Shown: positions 1 to 5,083 of the stretch, in pieces
Numbering within the stretch: position 1 is the stretch's first letter
Layout of the letters: each line of letters opens with the position of its first letter
Assembly (NCBI GenBank): GCA_029934875.1
Contig: JAOZLK010000306.1
Location: 1-5,903, forward strand
Reading direction: 5' to 3'
DNA: 5,903 nucleotides
Source: Bacteroidales bacterium
Lineage (GTDB): Bacteria; Bacteroidota; Bacteroidia; Bacteroidales; GCA-2748055
Position numbers and translations under genes: made by a program
Notes under the pieces: model-generated
Told to the model about the DNA's origin: nothing
Database searches by the model: none
The model's input: only the letters and a program-made list of their open reading frames with translations

Positions 1-686
1 ACCTCATCAATCCTCAGGAGATCAGGGGCATCAGGGAAGCTGGTCCGGATTTCCGTAAGAGGCGAGCGGGAGGTGTCAGTAGGATTTATAGCCTCAACAT
101 AGTACCTATAGACAGTATCGTAGCTCACACCATGGTGAGGGAAAGTGAGGGTGTTGGGATTAACAAAGCCCATATCTTCCATTTCGCCCCCTGCTAATCC
201 ACCGTATATTATGTATCCGGAAATTTTCCCATCCCATCCCACATAGCCGGTCCAGTTGATGATATTGGTGCGTGAGCAAGGATCGAACTCCAGGCTAAGC
301 TCTATGGCGCTGTGTGCATTGTCCCCGATCAGACTCTCACGACTGCCGCTACCATCAAGTGTATCCTCGGCAGTAACCGAATAGGAAAGATTCTCAAGAC
401 CGCTGGTCATGTGGCGATATTGCAAGGTTTCAGAGTCGAATGTAAAGATCTTCGTTCCGGTCCCATTATTCATTCTGTACAGGTGGTATAAATCAACTTC
501 CGGGTCCTCACTGGCTTCCCATTGGATCAATACAGCACTGGTGGCATGCTCAACAGTAACACGAATGAGATTCGGAGTGTCAGGAGCACTCCCCTGAGCC
601 AGGGCCATGACTGGAAAAATGAGCAGAAAGGAGACCAGCAGGATAAGGTCCCGGATCACTCTTTTATCTATTTGAAAACCAGTCAT
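1..686 (-). CDS. Secreted fibronectin type III-like repeat protein, N-terminal part (cut by the left edge)
   Basis: The minus-strand frame is open from an ATG at 686-684 to the window edge, giving 228 codons without a stop, so the gene continues to the left. Residues 1-30 look like a signal peptide: basic residues K8, R9 and R12, a hydrophobic core at about 14-28, and an ALA|QG cleavage site after residue 30. Then come two beta-rich modules of about 90 residues (roughly 36-118 and 126-217) and the start of a third at about 219. Each carries FN3-like strands, such as AVLIQWEAS...YHLYR and NIINWTGYVGW...GYIIY, followed by a tyrosine-corner-like YSVTA or YYVEA. The second module has the DPC...W..Y.GW pattern that I associate with Bacteroidota proteins ending in a gliding-motility or type IX secretion C-terminal domain. 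That C-terminus lies outside the window, so this last link is inference. The product is probably an exported surface or adhesion protein. A promoter-like element lies about 50 bases upstream. It is divergent from, and functionally unlinked to, the other genes. Confidence 0.82.
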   Translation of the reverse strand, partial: MTGFQIDKRVIRDLILLVSFLLIFPVMALAQGSAPDTPNLIRVTVEHATSAVLIQWEASEDPEVDLYHLYRMNNGTGTKIFTFDSETLQYRHMTSGLENLSYSVTAEDTLDGSGSRESLIGDNAHSAIELSLEFDPCSRTNIINWTGYVGWDGKISGYIIYGGLAGGEMEDMGFVNPNTLTFPHHGVSYDTVYRYYVEAINPTDTSRSPLTEIRTSFPDAPDLLRIDE

Positions 687-736
687 AATATTCTATAACG
701 AAACTGTGCTCTGCATATTATTTTCCTTCAACAGTA

Positions 737-744
737 CAAAGATA
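737..744 (-). promoter_or_regulatory. Bacteroidota-type -7 promoter element for the FN3 protein gene
   Basis: Read on the minus strand the sequence is TATCTTTG followed by TA, an exact match to the Bacteroidota primary-sigma -7 consensus TAnnTTTG. It would start transcription near 730, giving a 5' leader of about 45 bases before the ATG at 686. No good TTTG (-33) element is visible at the expected distance upstream, so the assignment rests on the -7 match and its position. Confidence 0.6.
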
Positions 745-768
745 AAACATTCTATTTCCATAAGTTGT

Positions 769-798
769 TTTGAACTGCTGAGTAAAATGTTAATTTTG
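769..798 (+). promoter_or_regulatory. Bacteroidota-type promoter (TTTG-N18-TAnnTTTG) for the ClC gene
   Basis: TTTG at 769-772 and TAATTTTG at 791-798 match the Bacteroidota -33 and -7 elements with an 18-base spacer, close to the usual 19 or so. The -7 element ends only seven bases before the ATG at 806, so transcription would start at about 803-806 and the mRNA would be leaderless or nearly so. If the promoter is a chance match, the real one must lie further upstream. Confidence 0.55.
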
Positions 799-805
799 TC
801 ATGCA

Positions 806-2578
806 ATGCCGGAAAAGGATTTCGTATCACAGCTTAATAATTTCAAAATCAAGTACTTGAAGGGTCACAGCTTTCTCTACATCATGGCTGCGATTGTGGG
901 CCTTGGTGTAGGTCTTGCAGCTGTGATTATCAAGAACCTGGTGCACTTTATACGTGCAGCACTTGAAAATGGTTTCCAGGGCGAGTATTCCAAGTATTAT
1001 ATCTTCATTTTGCCGCTTGTCGGAATCACCCTTGCGGTGCTATATATTAAGTACATCAACAAGCGACCGGTTGGCCACGGAATCCCCGGTGTTTTGTTTG
1101 CCATTTCAAAGAATAACGGGATTGTGCGTTCGCATAATCTTTACTCAAGTATTATCACCAGTGCCCTGACAGTTGGTTTTGGGGGCTCAGTTGGATTGGA
1201 GGGGCCTACAGTGGCTACAGGCGGAGCAGTTGGTTCCAACCTGGGCAGGGCACTTAAACTGAGCTATAAAGAAACCACGCTGCTAATCTCATGCGCCTGT
1301 GCCGGTGCACTTTCAGCCATTTTCAAGGCACCCATTGCAGGAATTGTTTTTGCCCTGGAGGTAATCATGCTGGATATGACCATGTATGCCGTAATTCCGC
1401 TATTGATTTCCTCGGCCACAGCGGCTCTCACTTCCTACCTGTTCCTGGGACAGAATGTCTTGTATTCTTTCCAGGTTACAGAAGCATTCAAAATGGGGCA
1501 TCTCCACTGGTACCTGATACTGGGAGTTGTAGTGGGCCTCTTATCGGTATATTTCACAAAGACCTATATCTATATTATGGGCATCTTTGATAAGATTGGA
1601 GAGGCCTGGAAAAAAATTCTTATTGCCGGGGGGCTTCTCGGAGTGATCATTCTTTTTTTTCCGGCTCTTTACGGGGAGGGTTACGAGATTGTGAACATGG
1701 GACTCAGGGGGGAGTATCTTCACCTTCTGGATGGCACTTTTTTCGAAGGATGGAAGGATACTTTTGTGCTGGCGGCCTTTTATGTTCTTTTGGTGATCGG
1801 CATCAAGGCGGTTGCCACCTCCCTAACCTTTGCGGCAGGAGGAATAGGTGGAATTTTCGCCCCCTCGCTTTTCATGGGGGCAAATACAGGGCTACTCTTT
1901 GGAGTGCTTTTGAACCAGTTGGGAATTGATGTCTCAGTAAGCAACATGGCACTTGTGGGTATGGCAAGTATGATTGCAGGAGTGGTGCATGCGCCCCTGA
2001 CAGCCATTTTCCTGATTGCCGAGATAACCGGTGGTTATGAACTCTTTTTTCCTCTTATGCTGGCTTCAACCATCGCCTATGGGACCACCCGGACCTTCGT
2101 GAAGAATTCGGTATATACGGTACAGCTGGCTAAACGGGGTGAGCTGATGACCCACCATAAGGATCGGAATATCCTCCTGATGATGAAGGTTTCAGAGCTT
2201 ATAGAGACCGATTTTATTCCGGTGAATGCCGACAGTACTCTGCGCGACCTGGTACAGGTAATTACAAAATCCCATCGTAATATATTTCCTGTTCTTGATG
2301 AAGAAAATAACATGCAAGGGATTGTGAAACTGGATGATATTCGCAACATCATGTTTAATCAGGAAATGTATGATACAACCAGGATAAGAGACCTGATGAT
2401 TACACCGGAATGGACCATTCAGACCACGGATCCCATGGAGGCAGTGGCGCGGCAGTTCTCTGAAAGCGGTCGTTATAATCTGCCTGTACTGAAAAATGGT
2501 AAATACCTGGGATTTGTCTCCAGGGCGCGGGTCTTTTCCTCCTACAGGGAGATGCTCAAGCATTTCTCGGATGATTAG
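806..2578 (+). CDS. ClC-family chloride/anion channel or transporter with C-terminal CBS pair
   Basis: The 590-residue protein is a complete ClC integral membrane protein moving chloride or similar anions across the inner membrane. Hydrophobic segments fill residues about 22-430. The selectivity-filter motifs appear in order: GHGIP (90-94, where E. coli ClcA has GSGIP), GLEGP (130-134, with the gating glutamate at E132), GGIFAP (348-353) and a tyrosine in NSVYT (Y437) matching ClcA Tyr445. In the FALEV motif (182-186) the position of the internal proton-transfer glutamate of ClcA (E203) is V186, as in eukaryotic ClC channels. Two CBS domains follow at about 461-516 and 527-580; in this family they are regulatory and often bind adenine nucleotides. 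The start at 806 is preferred because an in-frame stop lies at 791-793 and the next Met (residue 27) falls inside the first membrane helix. It is probably monocistronic, as hairpins separate it from aprB. Transport mechanism and substrate cannot be fixed from sequence. Confidence 0.93.
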   Translation: MPEKDFVSQLNNFKIKYLKGHSFLYIMAAIVGLGVGLAAVIIKNLVHFIRAALENGFQGEYSKYYIFILPLVGITLAVLYIKYINKRPVGHGIPGVLFAISKNNGIVRSHNLYSSIITSALTVGFGGSVGLEGPTVATGGAVGSNLGRALKLSYKETTLLISCACAGALSAIFKAPIAGIVFALEVIMLDMTMYAVIPLLISSATAALTSYLFLGQNVLYSFQVTEAFKMGHLHWYLILGVVVGLLSVYFTKTYIYIMGIFDKIGEAWKKILIAGGLLGVIILFFPALYGEGYEIVNMGLRGEYLHLLDGTFFEGWKDTFVLAAFYVLLVIGIKAVATSLTFAAGGIGGIFAPSLFMGANTGLLFGVLLNQLGIDVSVSNMALVGMASMIAGVVHAPLTAIFLIAEITGGYELFFPLMLASTIAYGTTRTFVKNSVYTVQLAKRGELMTHHKDRNILLMMKVSELIETDFIPVNADSTLRDLVQVITKSHRNIFPVLDEENNMQGIVKLDDIRNIMFNQEMYDTTRIRDLMITPEWTIQTTDPMEAVARQFSESGRYNLPVLKNGKYLGFVSRARVFSSYREMLKHFSDD

Positions 2579-2609
2579 GGGATGTATTTCGCAAGTGTAT
2601 CCCGATTTT
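2579..2609 (+). terminator. Candidate rho-independent terminator directly after the ClC gene
   Basis: Immediately after the stop codon, 2579-2588 can pair with 2594-2603 in RNA to give a 10-bp stem (five Watson-Crick pairs GGGAT/ATCCC at the base, then a mix including three G-U wobbles) around a 5-base loop. It is followed by GATTTT. The tail is short and the upper stem weak, so the call is moderate. Confidence 0.45.
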
Positions 2610-2616
2610 GGCGTGC

Positions 2617-2648
2617 CCGGCTATGCAGGAAGTTGGCCGGTCGATTTT
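2617..2648 (+). terminator. Second candidate terminator hairpin upstream of aprB
   Basis: CCGGCTA at 2617-2623 pairs with 2634-2640 (five GC pairs, one G-U, one A-U) around a 10-base loop and is followed by TCGATTTT. Together with the hairpin at 2579-2603 this would be a tandem terminator insulating the apr operon from the ClC gene. The large loop and short U tract keep confidence moderate. Confidence 0.4.
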
Positions 2649-2690
2649 AAAATAATTCTAAATACTCGTTCACAGGGTTTTTCAACAAAC

Positions 2691-2701
2691 ATCGACTCGA
2701 T
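2691..2701. promoter_or_regulatory. Short perfect palindrome upstream of the aprB -7 element
   Basis: ATCGA-C-TCGAT is a perfect inverted repeat with 5-base arms around one base, just upstream of the TATGTTTG element. It could be an operator half of a larger regulatory region, but a site this short can arise by chance. Confidence 0.25.
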
Positions 2702-2708
2702 TATTTCT

Positions 2709-2716
2709 TATGTTTG
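2709..2716 (+). promoter_or_regulatory. Bacteroidota-type -7 promoter element for the aprBA-qmo operon
   Basis: TATGTTTG matches TAnnTTTG exactly and would start transcription near 2721-2723, leaving a leader of about 18-20 bases before the aprB ATG. No TTTG is found at the -33 distance, only a T-run at 2678-2682, which suggests a weak or activator-dependent promoter if real. The element overlaps the inverted repeat at 2712-2729. Confidence 0.5.
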
Positions 2717-2729
2717 TGACAACACAAAC
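2712..2729. promoter_or_regulatory. Operator-like inverted repeat over the aprB promoter
   Basis: GTTTGTG-acaa-CACAAAC is a perfect inverted repeat with 7-base arms and a 4-base spacer. It covers the end of the putative -7 element and the predicted transcription start, where a repressor would block initiation. The symmetry fits a dimeric regulator. The spacing is wrong for a Rex site (TTGTG and CACAA eight bases apart) and the arms do not fit FNR (TTGAT-N4-ATCAA), so the regulator is not identified. A small RNA hairpin at the transcript's 5' end is an alternative. Confidence 0.4.
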
Positions 2730-2740
2730 TAAAGTTAACT

Positions 2741-3154
2741 ATGCCCAGTTTTGTAATCAATGATAAGTGCGATGGCTGTAAAGCGCAAGATAAAACAGCA
2801 TGCCAGTATATTTGCCCTAACGACCTTATGGTTCTTGATAAAGAGAAGAACAAGGCCTACAACAGGGCTGTGGATATGTGCTGGGAGTGCTACAGCTGTG
2901 TAAAAATATGTCCCACCCAGGCCATAGAAATACGGGGTTATGCCGATTTCATGCCCCTGGGAGGAGTGGTCCAGCCCCTGAGAAGTACTGATGCCATTAT
3001 GTGGACAGTGAAATTTCGTAATAAGAAGGTGAAAAGATTCAAGTTTCCTATCCGGACAACTCCTGAAGGAAGCATTGAGCCCGATGCCGGATTCTCTACC
3101 GGATCGGATGATCTTAAATCGCCGGTTCTGAGAACTGAGCCCGACTCCCTTTAA
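2741..3154 (+). CDS. aprB: Dissimilatory adenylylsulfate (APS) reductase, beta subunit
   Basis: This 137-residue ferredoxin-like protein is the electron-transfer subunit of cytoplasmic AprAB, passing electrons between the Qmo complex and the FAD of AprA. Eight cysteines bind two [4Fe-4S] clusters: C10, C13, C21 and C25 (the longer first loop is typical of AprB), and C47, C50, C53 and C57. W48, within the CWECYSC motif, sits at the position of the AprB tryptophan described in the Archaeoglobus structure as bridging a cluster and the AprA flavin. Family signatures DKCDGCKA, YICPNDLM, IMWTVKFRN and FPIRTTPEGSI are present, so this is AprB rather than a general ferredoxin. The C-terminal tail that wraps AprA is present but short (homologues are usually about 145-165 residues). 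The ATG at 2741 gives the expected MPSFV start; no Shine-Dalgarno is seen. It is first in the operon, 16 bases before aprA. Confidence 0.96.
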   Translation: MPSFVINDKCDGCKAQDKTACQYICPNDLMVLDKEKNKAYNRAVDMCWECYSCVKICPTQAIEIRGYADFMPLGGVVQPLRSTDAIMWTVKFRNKKVKRFKFPIRTTPEGSIEPDAGFSTGSDDLKSPVLRTEPDSL

Positions 3155-3170
3155 TCAAAAAACAAAAGTA

Positions 3171-5048
3171 ATGAACACAGATAGTTTTGAAACGGTCATT
3201 GTGGAGACCGACCTATTGGTACTGGGAGGTGGAATGGCAGCCTGCGGGGCAGCCTATGAAGCATCCCACTGGGCAAAAAAACACAATCAGCGAGTTTGCG
3301 TCGTAGATAAGGCGGCCATGGAGCGGAGTGGGGCAGTGGCCATGGGCCTGTCAGCCATCAATCTTTACCTGGGCCTGAGCAAGGGGAATAATACCGTGGA
3401 GGACTACGTCAGCTACGTGAAGAACGACCTGATGGGAATTACCCGTAAGGACCTGGTTTCCAATATTGCCCGTCATGTTGACTCTTCGGTTCACCTCTTC
3501 GAGAAATGGGGCTTACCCATCTGGAAGGACGACGAGGGTAACTACGTGAATGAAGGGCGTTGGCAAATTATGATTCACGGTGAGTCCTATAAAAATATTG
3601 TATCGGAAGCCGCTAAAAGCGCTCTTAAAGAACTGGGAGAGAACGGGAGCTATTATGAGCGTATCTTCATTACCGAACCAGTGATGTTTGGTGAGCGCTG
3701 CGTGGGTGCCGTAGGTTTCAGTGTACGTGAAAATAAATTTTATGTATTCAAGGCCAAAGCCGTACTGGATGTGATGGGTGGTGCGGTCCATGTTTTCAGG
3801 CCCCGTTCAGTGGGTGAAGGACTTGGAAGATCGTGGTACCCGCCTTTTAACTCTGGTGCAAGCACCTATTTTACACTGAAGTCGGGTGCTGAAATGACCT
3901 GTCAGGAAGTGCGTTTTGTTCCGGTTCGCTTCAAGGACTCTTATGGTCCCGTTGGGGCCTGGTTCCTGCTCTTTAAATCGAAGGCCACCAATGCCAAAGG
4001 AGAAGATTATATGGAAACCCGGGCCTCAGAACTTGAGAATTGGGCACCCTATGGAACTGCCAAGCCAACTCCGACCAACCTGCGAAATTATCTGATGTTG
4101 CAGGAACTGGAGGAGGGCAATGGTCCCATCTACATGAGGACCGATGAGGCCATTCAGAAACTGGTTGCTGAAATACCTGATGAGAAGGAAGCTAAAAGGA
4201 AGATGAAGGAGCTTGAGTCGGAGGCCTGGGAAGACTTCCTGGATATGACCGTAAGTCAGGCACTTAACTGGGCTTCTCACAACATCATGCCCGAAGAGTC
4301 TCCTTCCGAAATATCGGCCACCGAACCTTACTTTATCAGTTCCCATTCCGGAGCCTCTGGTGCCTGGATTAGCGGCCCCAGCGACCTTGCACCCGGTGAA
4401 CATCACTGGGGTTATGACAATATGACCACTGTAAAGGGACTGTTTGCTGCGGGAGATGCTTCTGGAGCTTCTTCCCATAAGTTTTCCTCCGGATCATTTA
4501 CTGAAGGCAGGATAGCCGGTAAGGCAGCCATTGCCTTTTGCCTTGATAATCCTGAGCCGGTGGATATTAGTGAAGAACAGATTGCTGAGCTCAAGGAAAA
4601 GGTTTTACAGCCCTTAAAAACCTTTGAAGAGCACAAGTCTTATGCAAACGACGAGGATGTAAATCCCAATTTTATTAAGCCTAAAATGTTCATGTTCCGC
4701 CTTCAGAAGATCATGGACGAATATGCGGGCGGAGCATCAGTTGGTTTCAAAACCTCTGAGGCCCTGCTTACAAAAGGACTGGAATACCTCGAGTATATGA
4801 AGGAGGATTCTGATAAGCTGGCTGCAAGTGACTTAAATGAGCTGATGAGGTGCTGGGAAAATGTGCATCGCATGTGGCAGGCAGAATCGCATATCCGTAC
4901 GGGTCTTTTCCGTGAGGAGACACGCTGGCCGGGCTACTATTTCAGGACGGACCACCCCAGAATGAAAGCTGACTGGGAAGTATTTGCCAATTGCAAATGG
5001 GATCCTGAAACAGGGGAGTGGACCATGATCAAACGCGAAATCCTTTAG
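3171..5048 (+). CDS. aprA: Dissimilatory adenylylsulfate (APS) reductase, alpha subunit
   Basis: AprA is the FAD-binding catalytic subunit (EC 1.8.99.2) that reduces APS to sulfite and AMP, or runs in reverse in sulfur oxidisers. The 625-residue protein is close to full family length. An N-terminal dinucleotide-binding motif (VLGGGMAACGA, 17-27) and a second FAD motif (GLFAAGDASG, 423-432) frame the fumarate-reductase-like fold. Candidate equivalents of active-site residues I recall from Archaeoglobus AprA are all present: N64 (SAIN), W222 (SWYPPF), R253 and L266 (VRFKDSYGPVGAWFLL), and H392 (SSHSGASGAW). The R/L spacing of 13 residues matches the reported R265/L278. The specific motifs RWQIMIHGESYK and GPVGAWFLLFK separate it from succinate dehydrogenase and L-aspartate oxidase. 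A gap of 16 bases follows aprB, and 21 bases separate it from qmoA, so co-transcription is likely. No frameshift or internal stop is present. Confidence 0.97.
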   Translation: MNTDSFETVIVETDLLVLGGGMAACGAAYEASHWAKKHNQRVCVVDKAAMERSGAVAMGLSAINLYLGLSKGNNTVEDYVSYVKNDLMGITRKDLVSNIARHVDSSVHLFEKWGLPIWKDDEGNYVNEGRWQIMIHGESYKNIVSEAAKSALKELGENGSYYERIFITEPVMFGERCVGAVGFSVRENKFYVFKAKAVLDVMGGAVHVFRPRSVGEGLGRSWYPPFNSGASTYFTLKSGAEMTCQEVRFVPVRFKDSYGPVGAWFLLFKSKATNAKGEDYMETRASELENWAPYGTAKPTPTNLRNYLMLQELEEGNGPIYMRTDEAIQKLVAEIPDEKEAKRKMKELESEAWEDFLDMTVSQALNWASHNIMPEESPSEISATEPYFISSHSGASGAWISGPSDLAPGEHHWGYDNMTTVKGLFAAGDASGASSHKFSSGSFTEGRIAGKAAIAFCLDNPEPVDISEEQIAELKEKVLQPLKTFEEHKSYANDEDVNPNFIKPKMFMFRLQKIMDEYAGGASVGFKTSEALLTKGLEYLEYMKEDSDKLAASDLNELMRCWENVHRMWQAESHIRTGLFREETRWPGYYFRTDHPRMKADWEVFANCKWDPETGEWTMIKREIL

Positions 5049-5083
5049 ACTTTACAGACTTTAGTTTTTATGGCTTTACAGAC
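5047..5083 (+). repeat. Short direct repeats across the aprA-qmoA junction
   Basis: AGACTTTAC at 5047-5055 is followed directly by AGACTTTAG at 5056-5064, a near-perfect 9-base tandem duplication beginning in the aprA stop codon. CTTTACAGAC also occurs at both 5050-5059 and 5074-5083, the second copy inside the qmoA start region. The arrangement suggests slippage or small local duplication that set the intergenic spacing. Confidence 0.5.

Noticed and set aside
409..597. 62-codon plus-strand frame opposite the FN3 protein
   Set aside because: The minus-strand frame here has a signal peptide and repeat structure; the plus-strand translation has neither.
2192..2563. 123-codon minus-strand frame opposite the CBS domains of the ClC gene
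   Set aside because: It is antisense to conserved CBS sequence and the translation shows no domain or plausible start signal.
2713..2728. Rex (NADH-sensing) operator at the aprB promoter
   Set aside because: The TTGTG and CACAA arms are present but only four bases apart; the Rex consensus places them eight apart (TTGTGAA-N4-TTCACAA).
2496..2732. 78-codon plus-strand frame running from the ClC 3' end to the apr promoter
   Set aside because: It overlaps the ClC C-terminus in another frame and then crosses the hairpins and promoter-like region; there is no domain or conserved start.
4026..4478. 150-codon open frame on the minus strand inside aprA
   Set aside because: It lies entirely opposite a strongly conserved AprA coding region, has no recognisable domain, and reads like an antisense shadow.
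3171..5048. Succinate dehydrogenase/fumarate reductase flavoprotein or L-aspartate oxidase
   Set aside because: The fold is shared, but the AprA-specific motifs, the partner AprB and the following qmoA identify APS reductase.
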